From positions 62,001 through 126,000 of the forward strand of contig NZ_MVIH01000003.1 of NCBI RefSeq assembly GCF_002086695.1: DNA of 64,000 nucleotides, read 5' to 3'. Each line of letters starts with the position of its first letter. Within the stretch, counting starts at the first letter, position 1. This DNA is from Mycolicibacterium rhodesiae (GTDB lineage Bacteria; Actinomycetota; Actinomycetes; Mycobacteriales; Mycobacteriaceae). The position numbers and the translations under genes were made by a program. Under the pieces are notes generated by a model that saw nothing but the letters and a program-made list of their open reading frames with translations, searched no databases and was not told the DNA's origin. Positions 26,278 to 35,300 of the stretch are shown here, piece after piece.

Positions 26278-27447
26278 GTGCAGGACGTTCTCGCGGAACT
26301 GGCGGCGATTTGGCGAACCGGCGACACGGCGGGTCTGGGCACCGTGGTGCGCACCTTCCGATCGGCGCCGCGCCAGCCGGGTGCGGCGATGGTCGTCGCC
26401 CCCGACGGCTCGGTCAGCGGCTCGGTCTCGGGGGGCTGCGTGGAGGGCGCGGTCTACGAATCGGCCACCGAGGTCGTCGCGACCGGGATGCCCAGACTGG
26501 AGCGCTACGGTGTCAGCGACGACGATGCTTTCGCCGTCGGTCTGACATGTGGCGGGATCCTCGACATCTTCGTCGAACCGGTGTCGCAGCGCAGCTTTCC
26601 GCACCTCGAACAGGTCATCGACGCCATCGCCGAGCACCGGCCGGTGGCGATTGCCACCGTCATCACCCACCCGGACCCGGACTGGTTGGGGCGCCGGATG
26701 GTTCTGGGACCCGAGCACGTCGAAGGGACGCTGGGCTCGGGCCGCGCCGACGCCGCAGTGACCGATGATGCCCGCGGATTGCTCGCGGCCGGTCGCAGCG
26801 AAGTGCTCACCTACGGCCCTGACGGGCAACGCCGCGGCGAGGGCATGGAGGTGTTCGTCGCCAGCCACGCACCACGCCCGCGCATGCTGGTCTTCGGGGC
26901 CATCGACTTCGCCGCCGCGGTAGCCCAGCAGGGCTCGTTCCTGGGCTATCGGGTCACGGTGTGCGATGCCCGCGGGGTATTCGCCACCCCGGCGCGATTC
27001 CCCACCGCCGACGAGGTGGTCGTCGATTGGCCGCACCGGTACCTGGCTGCGCAGGCCGCAGCCGGAACCATCGACTCCCGCACTGTGATCTGCGTTCTCA
27101 CCCACGACGCGAAGTTCGACGTGCCGTTGCTGGAGGTCGCCCTGCGCCTCGAAGTCGGCTACATCGGTGCCATGGGGTCGCGGCGCACCCATGACGACCG
27201 GCTGGACCGGTTGCGCGAAGCCGGCCTCACCGAGGACGAGCTGGGCAAGCTCGCCAGCCCGATCGGACTGGACCTCGGGGCACGTACCCCCGAGGAGACG
27301 GCGGTGTCGATCGCCGCCGAAATCGTCGCCCGCCGGTGGGGTGGCGGTGGCCAGCCACTGTCGGTTCTCGGCGGCCGGATTCATCACGACGATGACGGTA
27401 GCCCTTCGCTGCCAGGGGAGTTAAGCGATCACTTAAGTCGCTATTGA
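26278..27447 (+). CDS. XdhC/CoxF-like CO dehydrogenase maturation protein
   Basis: 389 residues: an N-terminal XdhC-CoxI domain (GLGTVVRTFRSAPRQPGAAM, SVSGGCVEGAVYE) and a C-terminal Rossmann domain (VFGAIDFAAAVAQQGSFLGY, YIGAMGSRRTHDDR). XdhC-type proteins carry and sulfurate the molybdenum cofactor before insertion into xanthine dehydrogenase-type enzymes; CoxF does this for CO dehydrogenase. The gene matches Rv0376c. Start GTG 26278 was chosen for the leaderless -10 TACGTT and because the coding pattern begins there; ATG 26248 would overlap the LysR start. It leads the cox operon, 58 nt before coxM. Confidence 0.88.
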   Translation: MQDVLAELAAIWRTGDTAGLGTVVRTFRSAPRQPGAAMVVAPDGSVSGSVSGGCVEGAVYESATEVVATGMPRLERYGVSDDDAFAVGLTCGGILDIFVEPVSQRSFPHLEQVIDAIAEHRPVAIATVITHPDPDWLGRRMVLGPEHVEGTLGSGRADAAVTDDARGLLAAGRSEVLTYGPDGQRRGEGMEVFVASHAPRPRMLVFGAIDFAAAVAQQGSFLGYRVTVCDARGVFATPARFPTADEVVVDWPHRYLAAQAAAGTIDSRTVICVLTHDAKFDVPLLEVALRLEVGYIGAMGSRRTHDDRLDRLREAGLTEDELGKLASPIGLDLGARTPEETAVSIAAEIVARRWGGGGQPLSVLGGRIHHDDDGSPSLPGELSDHLSRY

Positions 27448-27505
27448 CGCTTCGGAATGAGCAGGCCGACACTGGGGTCCCATCCGCGGACGTGAGGTCG
27501 GTCAC

Positions 27506-28396
27506 ATGCAAGTACCGGGTCCATTCGAATACGAGCGCGCTACCAGCGTGGACCATGCCGTCGGCTTGCTCGACCGCCTGGGGGAGGGCGCGTTCGTCGT
27601 CGCAGGCGGGCACAGCCTGTTGCCGATGATGAAACTGCGCATCGCCAACCCCGAGTATCTGATCGACATCAACGACCTCGCCGGCGAGCTCGGCTACATC
27701 ACGGTGGAGCCCACCCTGGCCCGCCTCGGCGCGATGACACGGCACCGCGAAGTGCTCGCGTCGACCTCGCTGCGTGACGTCTGCCCGATCTTCGCCGACG
27801 CCGAACGGGTGATCGCGGACCCCGTGGTGCGCAACCGCGGCACCGTCGGCGGGTCGCTGTGCCAGGCCGATCCCGCCGAGGACCTATCCACGGTGTGCGA
27901 AATCCTCGACGCGGTGATCGTGGCCCGCGGACCGGGTGGCCAGCGCCAGATCGGGATCGACGATTTCATCCTCGGGCCCTACGAGACCGCGCTGGCCCAC
28001 AACGAGATCCTCACCGAAGTGCGGATCCCGGTGCGACACAACACCTCCAGCGCCTATTTGAAAGTAGAACGGCGAGTAGGGGATTGGGCGGTGGCCGCGG
28101 CGGGCGCCGCGGTGACGCTCGACGGTGACCGGATCGTTGCCGCACGCGTCGGTCTGACCGCCGTCAACGCCGTGGCCGAGGGGCTGGTCGCCGTGCGCGA
28201 CGCACTGATCGGGGCACCGGCGACCAGCGACACCTTCGCCGAAGCGGGCCGGCTGGCCGCCCAGGCCTGTGAGCCCGCCACCGATCAGCGCGGCACCGCC
28301 GATTACAAACGGCACCTGGCCTCCGAGTTGACCATCCGAACACTGCGCACCGCGGTCGACCGGGTTCGCGCAATACCCGCACCGAAGGGGAATTGA
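27506..28396 (+). CDS. coxM: CO dehydrogenase medium (FAD) subunit
   Basis: 296 residues of the molybdenum hydroxylase FAD-subunit type. The FAD pyrophosphate motif AGGHSLLPMMKLR and the second motif GTVGGSLCQADPAEDL (TIGG-like) are clear. The subunit carries electrons from the 2Fe-2S clusters to the quinone pool via FAD. Start ATG 27506 is preceded by GTGAGG. The order coxM-coxS-coxL with 3-nt and overlapping junctions is that of aerobic CO dehydrogenases. Length is normal. Confidence 0.95.
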   Translation: MQVPGPFEYERATSVDHAVGLLDRLGEGAFVVAGGHSLLPMMKLRIANPEYLIDINDLAGELGYITVEPTLARLGAMTRHREVLASTSLRDVCPIFADAERVIADPVVRNRGTVGGSLCQADPAEDLSTVCEILDAVIVARGPGGQRQIGIDDFILGPYETALAHNEILTEVRIPVRHNTSSAYLKVERRVGDWAVAAAGAAVTLDGDRIVAARVGLTAVNAVAEGLVAVRDALIGAPATSDTFAEAGRLAAQACEPATDQRGTADYKRHLASELTIRTLRTAVDRVRAIPAPKGN

Positions 28397-28399
28397 CTG

Positions 28400-28876
28400 A
28401 TGCACGTGACCATGGCCGTCAACGGCGAACAGGTCAATGCCGAGATCGAGCCCCGAATGCTGCTGGTGCATTTCCTGCGCGACCAGTTGCGCCTGACCGG
28501 AACCCATTGGGGCTGCGACACATCAAATTGCGGCACCTGTGTGGTGTCGGTGGACGGTGAACCGGTGAAGTCCTGCACCATGCTGGCCGCAATGGCGTCC
28601 GGGCACGATATCCGCACGGTCGAGGGGCTGGCCGACGGCGCCACGCTGGACCCGGTGCAGGAAGGCTTCATGCAGTGTCACGGCCTGCAGTGCGGATTCT
28701 GCACTCCGGGCATGATGATCACCGCCCGCGCCCTGCTCGACGAAAACCCGGATCCCACCGAAGAAGAGATCCGCGAAGCCATCTCGGGACAGATCTGTCG
28801 CTGCACCGGCTACACCACGATCGTCCGCTCGATCCAGTGGGCCGCCAAGCACTCGACCGAGGAGGTGCAGGCGTGA
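28400..28876 (+). CDS. coxS: CO dehydrogenase small (2Fe-2S) subunit
   Basis: 158 residues. The N-terminal plant-type ferredoxin domain has [16 protein letters not shown] plus a further Cys in KSCTM, and the C-terminal four-helix domain has CGFCTPGM and CRCTGYTTI. These eight cysteines ligate two 2Fe-2S clusters that relay electrons from the Mo-Cu site to FAD. Its stop overlaps the coxL start (GTGA at 28873-28876), so the two subunits are translationally coupled. Confidence 0.96.
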   Translation: MHVTMAVNGEQVNAEIEPRMLLVHFLRDQLRLTGTHWGCDTSNCGTCVVSVDGEPVKSCTMLAAMASGHDIRTVEGLADGATLDPVQEGFMQCHGLQCGFCTPGMMITARALLDENPDPTEEEIREAISGQICRCTGYTTIVRSIQWAAKHSTEEVQA

Positions 28877-31263
28877 CTACTGTTGAGCATCGGCCCGAGG
28901 ACACCGCCGACAACAACAAAAAGCCCTGCGGCTACGGCCGGATGCTCCGCAAGGAGGACCCCCGGTTCATCCGCGGCCGCGGCAACTACGTCGATGACGT
29001 TCAGCTGCCGGGCATGTTGCACCTGGCGATCCTGCGCTCGCCGTATGCACACGCCACGATCAACAGCATCGACGTCACCGCAGCCCAGGCCCACCCGAAG
29101 GTCAAGGCCGTCGTCACGGGTGCCGACCTGGCCGAGAAGGGGCTGGCCTGGATGCCCACGCTGTCCAACGACGTCCAGGCAGTGCTGGCCACCGACAAGG
29201 TGCGTTTCCAGGGCCAGGAGGTGGCGTTCGTCGTCGCCGAGGACCGCTATTCGGCGCGAGATGCGTTGGAGCTCATCGACGTCGACTACGGGCCACTGGA
29301 TCCGGTGATCGACGTGCGCACCGCACTGGACCCGTCGGCTCCGGTGATCCGCACCGACCTGGACGGCAAGGCCGACAACCATTGCTTCGACTGGGAGACC
29401 GGTGACGCCGCGGCCACCGAGGCCGTGTTCGCCAACGCCGAAATCGTCGTCAAGCAGGAAATCATCTATCCCCGAGTACATCCCGCGCCGATGGAGACTT
29501 GCGGTGCGGTGGCCGACCTCGATCCGGTGACCGGCAAGCTGACCCTCTGGTCGACCACCCAGGCGCCGCACGCCCACCGCACGCTCTACGCATTGGTGGC
29601 CGGCCTGCCGGAGCACAAGATCCGGATCATCTCGCCCGATATCGGGGGCGGGTTCGGCAACAAGGTGCCGATCTACCCGGGTTATGTGTGCGCGATCGTC
29701 GCCTCACTGGTGCTGGGTAAGCCGGTGAAGTGGATGGAGGACCGCAGCGAGAACCTGACCTCTACCGGCTTCGCGCGCGACTACATCATGGTCGGCGAGA
29801 TCGCCGCCACCAAAGAGGGCAAAATCCAGGCCATCCGCTCCACGGTGTTGGCCGACCACGGCGCGTTCAACGGCGTTGCCGCCCCGGTGAAGTACCCAGC
29901 CGGCTTCTTCGGGGTGTTCACCGGCAGCTACGACATCGACGCCGCCTACTGTCACATGACCGCGGTGTACACCAACAAAGCGCCGGGCGGGGTGGCCTAC
30001 GCCTGCTCGTTCCGCATCACTGAAGCGGTTTACTTCGTCGAGCGGCTTGTCGACTGTCTGGCTCACGAGCTGAAGATGGATCCGGCGCAGCTGCGGTTGG
30101 CAAACCTGTTGCGGGCCGAGCAATTTCCGTACAAATCGAAGACCGGCTGGGTGTACGACTCGGGTGACTACGAGGCCACTATGCGGCTGGCCATGGACAT
30201 GATCGGCTATGACCAGCTGCGTGCCGAGCAGGCCGAGAAACGGGCCCGCGGCGAGCTGATGGGCATCGGCATGTCGTTCTTCACCGAGGCGGTGGGTGCC
30301 GGCCCGCGCAAGGACATGGACATCCTCGGCCTGGGTATGGCCGACGGCTGTGAGTTGCGTATCCATCCGACCGGCAAAGCGGTGCTGCGGCTTTCGGTGC
30401 AGACGCAGGGCCAGGGGCACGAGACGACGTTCGCCCAGATCGTCGCTGAAGAGCTCGGCATCCCGCCCGACGATATCGACGTCGTACACGGCGACACCGA
30501 CCAGACCCCGTTCGGGTTGGGCACCTACGGCAGCCGCTCCACCCCGGTTTCGGGTGCGGCAGCGGCGTTGGTGGCGCGCAAGATCCGCGACAAAGCCATG
30601 ATCATCGCCTCCGGCATGCTCGAGGCGTCGGTCGCAGACCTGGAGTGGGACAAGGGTTCCTTCCACATCAAGGGCGACCCTTCGGCCGCGGTCACCATCC
30701 AGGACATCGCGATGCGCGCGCACGGCGCCGGAGATCTGCCGGAAGGTCTCGAGGGTGGTCTGGACGCCGAGGTCTGCTACAACCCGGAAAACCTGACCTA
30801 CCCGTACGGGGCGTACTTCTGCGTCGTCGATGTCGACCCCGGTACCGCGGTGGTGAAGGTCCGTCGCTTCCTGGCGGTCGACGACTGCGGCACCCAGATC
30901 AACCCGATGATCATCGAGGGCCAGGTGCACGGCGGCATCGTCGACGGCATCGGGATGGCGCTCATGGAGATGATCGCGTTCGACGAAGAAGGCAACTGTC
31001 TGGGCGGATCGCTGATGGATTACCTGATCCCGACCGCGGTCGAGGTGCCGCACCTGGAGACCGGGCACACCGTGACGCCGTCACCGCATCATCCGATCGG
31101 GGCCAAGGGTATCGGTGAATCAGCGACCGTCGGCTCACCGCCCGCGGTGGTCAACGCAGTGGTGGATGCGTTGGCCCCCTTCGGTGTCCGGCACGCCGAC
31201 ATGCCCCTGACCCCGTCTCGGGTTTGGGAAGCCATGCAGGGCCGAGCCACTCCTCCCATCTAA
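28873..31263 (+). CDS. coxL: Form I CO dehydrogenase large (Mo-Cu) subunit
   Basis: 796 residues. The active-site loop AYACSFR at residues 375-381, with the copper-binding Cys378, is the AYXCSFR signature of form I (true) CO dehydrogenase; form II enzymes lack it. The molybdopterin-binding blocks [19 protein letters not shown] and the catalytic-Glu motif [12 protein letters not shown] are present. The enzyme oxidises CO with water to CO2 at a Mo-S-Cu centre and feeds the respiratory chain, allowing survival on atmospheric CO. Start GTG 28873 overlaps the coxS stop. Confidence 0.97.
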   Translation: MTTVEHRPEDTADNNKKPCGYGRMLRKEDPRFIRGRGNYVDDVQLPGMLHLAILRSPYAHATINSIDVTAAQAHPKVKAVVTGADLAEKGLAWMPTLSNDVQAVLATDKVRFQGQEVAFVVAEDRYSARDALELIDVDYGPLDPVIDVRTALDPSAPVIRTDLDGKADNHCFDWETGDAAATEAVFANAEIVVKQEIIYPRVHPAPMETCGAVADLDPVTGKLTLWSTTQAPHAHRTLYALVAGLPEHKIRIISPDIGGGFGNKVPIYPGYVCAIVASLVLGKPVKWMEDRSENLTSTGFARDYIMVGEIAATKEGKIQAIRSTVLADHGAFNGVAAPVKYPAGFFGVFTGSYDIDAAYCHMTAVYTNKAPGGVAYACSFRITEAVYFVERLVDCLAHELKMDPAQLRLANLLRAEQFPYKSKTGWVYDSGDYEATMRLAMDMIGYDQLRAEQAEKRARGELMGIGMSFFTEAVGAGPRKDMDILGLGMADGCELRIHPTGKAVLRLSVQTQGQGHETTFAQIVAEELGIPPDDIDVVHGDTDQTPFGLGTYGSRSTPVSGAAAALVARKIRDKAMIIASGMLEASVADLEWDKGSFHIKGDPSAAVTIQDIAMRAHGAGDLPEGLEGGLDAEVCYNPENLTYPYGAYFCVVDVDPGTAVVKVRRFLAVDDCGTQINPMIIEGQVHGGIVDGIGMALMEMIAFDEEGNCLGGSLMDYLIPTAVEVPHLETGHTVTPSPHHPIGAKGIGESATVGSPPAVVNAVVDALAPFGVRHADMPLTPSRVWEAMQGRATPPI

Positions 31264-31274
31264 CGAGAGTACCG

Positions 31275-32147
31275 ATGACAATCGCCGAGCGCGCCAAACA
31301 GCTGCTGTACGAACGCAAACCGTTCGTACACGCGACAGTGGTGCGTGCGCAGCCTCCGACGTCGGCGCGCGCGGGCGATGAGGCGATCCTGCTCGCCGAC
31401 GGCAGTATCGAGGGATTCGTCGGCGGGCAGTGCGCGCAGAGCTCGGTACGCAAGGCTGCGCTCGGCGCGCTACAGGCCGGCGAGAGCGTGCTGTTGCGGG
31501 TGCTGCCCGACGGCGACGTCCACTTTCCCGACGCTCCCGGCTCGTGTGTGGTGGTCAACCCATGTCTGTCCGGTGGAGCGCTGGAAATCTTTCTGACACC
31601 GCAGTTTCCGGCCCCCCTCGTGCGGATTTGTGGCAGCACTCCGATTGCCGAGAGCCTGGCCAGGGTATGTGAGGTGCTCGGCTATGAGGTCCGCCGCGAC
31701 GGTGACGACGGAGATTTCGACGGCGCCACCGCCGTCGTCATCGCCACCCACGGCGGCGCGGAAGCCGAGGCCGTGGGCGCGGCGCTGGACGCCGGCGTCG
31801 GCTATGTCGGGTTGGTGGCCAGTCGCATCCGAGGAGCATCGGTACTGGAATCGATGGATCTCGACGATGCCGAGCGAGCCCGCGTGCACACCCCGGCCGG
31901 ATTGGACATCGGCGCCAAGACGCCAAGCGAGGTCGCGGTGTCGATCGCCGCGGAGGTGATCGCCGGCGTGCGTCACGGTGGCCTGCCGGTGGCGCCCCGC
32001 CCGGACGCGCCCGCAACCGCGGTGGATCCGATCTGCGGGATGACGGTCACGGTCGGACCCCAGACGACACACCTGCAAATCGGCGCCGAGACCCACTGGT
32101 TCTGCTGCCCGGGTTGTCGAGACTCCTTTGCGGCGGCGCAGGCGTGA
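31275..32147 (+). CDS. XdhC/CoxI-like protein with C-terminal YHS metal-binding domain
   Basis: 290 residues. Residues ~1-125 are an XdhC-type domain (FVGGQCAQSSVRKAAL, FPDAPGSCVVVNPC), ~125-240 a Rossmann domain (YVGLVASRIRGASVLESMD) and ~247-290 a YHS-like domain with DPICGMTV and HWFCCPGCRDSF. The XdhC part would handle molybdenum cofactor; YHS domains are seen in copper ATPases and bind copper or similar metals. It corresponds in position to Rv0372c. Start ATG 31275 follows coxL by 11 nt, and the stop overlaps the MoxR start. A role in building the Mo-Cu centre is inferred. Confidence 0.82.
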   Translation: MTIAERAKQLLYERKPFVHATVVRAQPPTSARAGDEAILLADGSIEGFVGGQCAQSSVRKAALGALQAGESVLLRVLPDGDVHFPDAPGSCVVVNPCLSGGALEIFLTPQFPAPLVRICGSTPIAESLARVCEVLGYEVRRDGDDGDFDGATAVVIATHGGAEAEAVGAALDAGVGYVGLVASRIRGASVLESMDLDDAERARVHTPAGLDIGAKTPSEVAVSIAAEVIAGVRHGGLPVAPRPDAPATAVDPICGMTVTVGPQTTHLQIGAETHWFCCPGCRDSFAAAQA

Positions 32148-33025
32148 CTTTCACCAGCGTCGAGGACGTCATCGGCCGATTCGATGAGGGCGGATACCTG
32201 CTCGATGAGGGCACGGCGTCGGCCTTCTACCTCGCCGCTGCGCTCAACCGGCCGCTGCTGCTCGAAGGCGAGCCCGGTGTTGGGAAGACCACCGCCGCGA
32301 AAACCCTTGCCGCGGTGCTTGATACGCCACTGATCCGCTTGCAGTGTTACGAGGGACTGACCGCGGCCGAAGCGCTCTACGACTGGAATTACCAGCGCCA
32401 GCTGCTCGCGATCAAGCTGTCCGAGTCGCGCGGCGCGCCGATCGAAGAGTCCGACCTCTACAGCGAGACGTATCTGGTGGACCGGCCGATCCTCGCGTGT
32501 GTGCGTCACCGAGGGCCGGTGCCGCCGGTTCTGCTCATCGACGAGATCGACCGTGCGGATGACGAATTCGAGGCGCTGCTGCTGGAAGTCCTCGGGGAGT
32601 CTGCGGTGACGGTGCCCGAGCTCGGCACGTTCGTCGCGCAGCGTCCGCCGCTGACGGTGCTGACGTCCAACCGGAGCCGCGACCTGCACGACGCCTTACG
32701 TCGGCGCTGCCTCTATCACTGGATCGACTACCCGCAGCCGGCGCGGGCGGCGGCGATCGTGCGGCGCAGCGTGCCGGGTGCGACCGCACCGTTGATCGAG
32801 CACGCCACTCAATTCGTCGGCCGGGCCAGGGAGTTGGATCTGGACAAGCCGCCGGGCGTCGCGGAAGCGATCGACTGGGTGGCTGCGCTTATCACTTTGG
32901 GGGTTAGTGATCTGGTCGACCCAGGCGCCCTGGCAGGGTTGAGTGCACTGGCCAAAACCCCCGACGACAGCGCAGTCCTGCGCGACGCGTTCACCGAATA
33001 TCGCACCGAACTGGCCACCGGATGA
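32144..33025 (+). CDS. coxD: MoxR-type AAA+ ATPase (CoxD-like)
   Basis: 293 residues. Walker [16 protein letters not shown], Walker B VLLIDEIDRADDEFEALLLE, sensor TVLTSNRSRDL and an Arg-finger region LRRRCLYHWIDYP define the MoxR clade. In CO oxidisers CoxD and CoxE form a chaperone pair that helps assemble the Mo-S-Cu site of CoxL. GTG 32144 overlaps the preceding stop. In M. tuberculosis a MobA-like gene separates this from the XdhC gene, to my recollection; here there is none. Confidence 0.92.
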   Translation: MTFTSVEDVIGRFDEGGYLLDEGTASAFYLAAALNRPLLLEGEPGVGKTTAAKTLAAVLDTPLIRLQCYEGLTAAEALYDWNYQRQLLAIKLSESRGAPIEESDLYSETYLVDRPILACVRHRGPVPPVLLIDEIDRADDEFEALLLEVLGESAVTVPELGTFVAQRPPLTVLTSNRSRDLHDALRRRCLYHWIDYPQPARAAAIVRRSVPGATAPLIEHATQFVGRARELDLDKPPGVAEAIDWVAALITLGVSDLVDPGALAGLSALAKTPDDSAVLRDAFTEYRTELATG

Positions 33026-33035
33026 GGGAGAGCCC

Positions 33036-33716
33036 ATGAAGATCGACAACGAGTTCACCGTCAGCGTCCCGCTTACGAAGGCCTGGGAAGTGCTCAGCGA
33101 CATGGAACAAGTGGTGCCGTTGATGCCCGGCGCGCAGCTGGTCGGGCGGGAAGGCGACGACTTCCTGGGCAAGGTCAAGATCAAGGTGGGCCCGGTGAAC
33201 TCGGAGTTCACCGGCAAGGCGCACTTCGTGGAGCGCGACGAGGCGGCCCATCGGGCCGTGGTCGACGGTCGGGGCAAGGAAGCGCGCGGCACGGGCAACG
33301 CCGCGGCAGTCGTGGTCCTGCAGCTGCACGAGGCGGGCGACAACACCCGCGTGACCGTCGAAACCGACCTCAAGATCGTCGGCAAGTTGGCCCAGTTCGG
33401 CAGCAGCATGCTCCAGCAGGTGTCGGAGAAGCTCCTCGGGCAGTTCGTCGACTCGCTGGAGGCCAAGCTGGCTGCCGGCGAGGAAGGTTCGGTGCCCGCA
33501 GCGGATATCGTCGCGACTCCCGCCACTCCTGGCGCCGAAGGACTGGGAACGGCCGCCGCCCCGGCAGCCCGGATGGCACCCGCCCCCGAGCCGGAACCAA
33601 TCGACCTCCTGCAGCTCGCCGGTGGCACCGCTGTCACGAAATACGCGGCGGCGGGCGTCGCCGCGCTGGCGCTGCTGATCCTCATCGCGATCCTGCGGCG
33701 GCGGCGCACCGAGTGA
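33036..33716 (+). CDS. coxG: CoxG: SRPBCC domain with C-terminal membrane anchor
   Basis: 226 residues. Residues ~1-145 are a CoxG-type SRPBCC fold (NEFTVSVPLTKAWEVLSDME, VVPLMPGAQLVG). An Ala/Pro-rich linker (~150-190) leads to a single C-terminal membrane helix (~197-218, AAAGVAALALLILIAIL) ending in RRRRTE on the inside. CoxG in mycobacteria has been reported to bind menaquinone and carry it to CO dehydrogenase, which fits an anchored lipophilic-ligand carrier. Start ATG 33036 has GGGAG 6 nt upstream. The stop overlaps coxE. Confidence 0.92.
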   Translation: MKIDNEFTVSVPLTKAWEVLSDMEQVVPLMPGAQLVGREGDDFLGKVKIKVGPVNSEFTGKAHFVERDEAAHRAVVDGRGKEARGTGNAAAVVVLQLHEAGDNTRVTVETDLKIVGKLAQFGSSMLQQVSEKLLGQFVDSLEAKLAAGEEGSVPAADIVATPATPGAEGLGTAAAPAARMAPAPEPEPIDLLQLAGGTAVTKYAAAGVAALALLILIAILRRRRTE

Positions 33717-34906
33717 CCGCGCCGGCGCTGCTGCGCGGTGTCGACCTGGCCGCCTTCGCGGCCGCGCTGGTCGCCCGCCTGCGCGCCGGAGGTGTTGCGG
33801 TGGCAGCCAGTGGTCCGGCGGCGTTCGTCGCCGCGATGCGGGCCCTGGTGCCGACATCGCGAACCCAGCTGTACTGGGCCGCGCGCCTGGCCCTGGTGAA
33901 CCGCGTCGAGGATCTGGGTGCCTTCGAGGCGGTCTTCGAGGCCGTGTTCGCCGACGCCGTGCTGCCGCTCGATCCGGTGACACGGCGCGTTCAGCGGGGG
34001 GTTGCGACCAGCCCGGTGCCCGCGGCCGGCCGTCGCGACGATTCGGGCCCGCAGCCCGACGGGCTACCGTGGACCACCCGCCCGCCGGCACTGCGTACCG
34101 CCGACTCCGCAGGCGACGCCGCCGCGGTTCCCGACGTGCTACCCAGCCGGATCGTGGCGCGTGCCGAGGAGCCCTTCGAGAAATTCGACGACGCCGATCT
34201 GCGGGTGATCGGACGCTGGCTGGAGCGGGCCGTCGCGCTGTGGCCGACGCGCCGCACCCTGCGCACCGAAGCCAACCGGCACGGCAAGCGCATCGATTTG
34301 CGGGCGACCATGCGGGGCGCTCGCAATACCGGGTGGGAACCGGTGATGCTGGAAAGGACCCGGCCGCGGCGGCGGAGGCGGCGGGTGGTGCTGGTGTGCG
34401 ACCTCAGCCGGTCGATGCAGCCCTACGCGGCCATCTATCTGCACCTGATGCGGGCTACGGCGCTCCGGCAGGCGGGTTTTCATCCCGAAGTGTTCGCGTT
34501 CTCGACCACGCTGACCCGGCTGACCCCGGTCATGGCCCACCGCTCACCGGAAACCGCGCTTGCCAGAGCCAACGCCAAGGTCACCGACCGCTACGGCGGC
34601 ACCCACCTGGGCGGCTCGATTGCGGAGCTACTGGCCCCACCGCACGGCGCCGCACTGCGAGGTGCAGTGGTGATGATCGCCTCCGACGGCTGGGACAGCG
34701 ACCCGCCCGAAATCCTCGAGCGTGCCCTGGGCCGGCTCAAACGCCGTGCCGCACATCTGGTGTGGCTCAACCCGCGCGCGTCGGCACCGGGCTTTCAGCC
34801 GCTGGCCGGCTCGATGGCCGCGGCACTTCCGTACTGCGACCTGTTCCTGCCTGCGCACTCGCTGACCGGGCTGCGGGAGTTGTTCGACGCGCTGGCTCGA
34901 CTGTAG
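33713..34906 (+). CDS. coxE: CoxE: von Willebrand factor A protein
   Basis: 397 residues. The N-terminal half is a helical CoxE domain and the C-terminal half (~215-395) a VWA domain with the MIDAS motif VCDLSRSMQPY (D-x-S-x-S), the Thr in YGGTHLGGSI and the Asp in IASDGWDSDP. It is the partner of the MoxR ATPase and is expected to act in metal-centre assembly of CoxL. GTG 33713 overlaps the coxG stop (GTGA). It is the last cox gene; 6 bp later lies a convergent small gene with no strong terminator between. Confidence 0.92.
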   Translation: MTAPALLRGVDLAAFAAALVARLRAGGVAVAASGPAAFVAAMRALVPTSRTQLYWAARLALVNRVEDLGAFEAVFEAVFADAVLPLDPVTRRVQRGVATSPVPAAGRRDDSGPQPDGLPWTTRPPALRTADSAGDAAAVPDVLPSRIVARAEEPFEKFDDADLRVIGRWLERAVALWPTRRTLRTEANRHGKRIDLRATMRGARNTGWEPVMLERTRPRRRRRRVVLVCDLSRSMQPYAAIYLHLMRATALRQAGFHPEVFAFSTTLTRLTPVMAHRSPETALARANAKVTDRYGGTHLGGSIAELLAPPHGAALRGAVVMIASDGWDSDPPEILERALGRLKRRAAHLVWLNPRASAPGFQPLAGSMAAALPYCDLFLPAHSLTGLRELFDALARL

Positions 34907-34912
34907 GAGCGG

Positions 34913-35161
34913 TTACGGGACGGCTTTGTCCTGCGGTGCGGCGACCATGAGCGGGCCGCTCATAGATCCATCGACGGCCGACTTGTAGTCGCCCTGGGTG
35001 CCGTCGGAATCGATCCCGGCGCCGCCTGCACCGCTGTCGCCGTCCTGCACGGCAAACGTGGTGGTGGGGCTGCCCGCCGATGCGACGCCGATCCCGCCGA
35101 AGAGCGCGGCCAGGCCGATGCCTGCCGAAGCTAGGAGTCCACTGAGGATGATCTTGACCAT
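34913..35161 (-). CDS. Small secreted protein
   Basis: 82 residues with a clear Sec signal peptide (MVKIILSGLLASAGIGLAAL), likely cleaved after VASA. The mature part (~53 residues) is acidic and Gly/Ser/Asp-rich (DGDSGAGGAGIDSDG) with no Cys and no recognised domain. AAAGG lies 9 nt upstream of ATG 35161. It resembles the small exported proteins common in fast-growing mycobacteria. It is probably independent of the cox operon, which ends facing it. Confidence 0.78.
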   Translation of the reverse strand: MVKIILSGLLASAGIGLAALFGGIGVASAGSPTTTFAVQDGDSGAGGAGIDSDGTQGDYKSAVDGSMSGPLMVAAPQDKAVP

Positions 35162-35300
35162 TTGCTGTGACCTTTCACACGATCAGCGCAAACTAGCCGC
35201 CGATGCTGTGAGGACCGCTGTGCGCTAGCTGGCAAACGGCTGGGTCACCTGCGTGTGTACCGGTCAGAGCGGTGCCGCGGACCGATCAACCGGCAAATAT

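Noticed and set aside
27421..27436. TTAAG-N6-CTTAA inverted repeat before coxM
   Set aside because: It lies inside the XdhC coding end and the arms are only 5 bp; not enough to call an operator.
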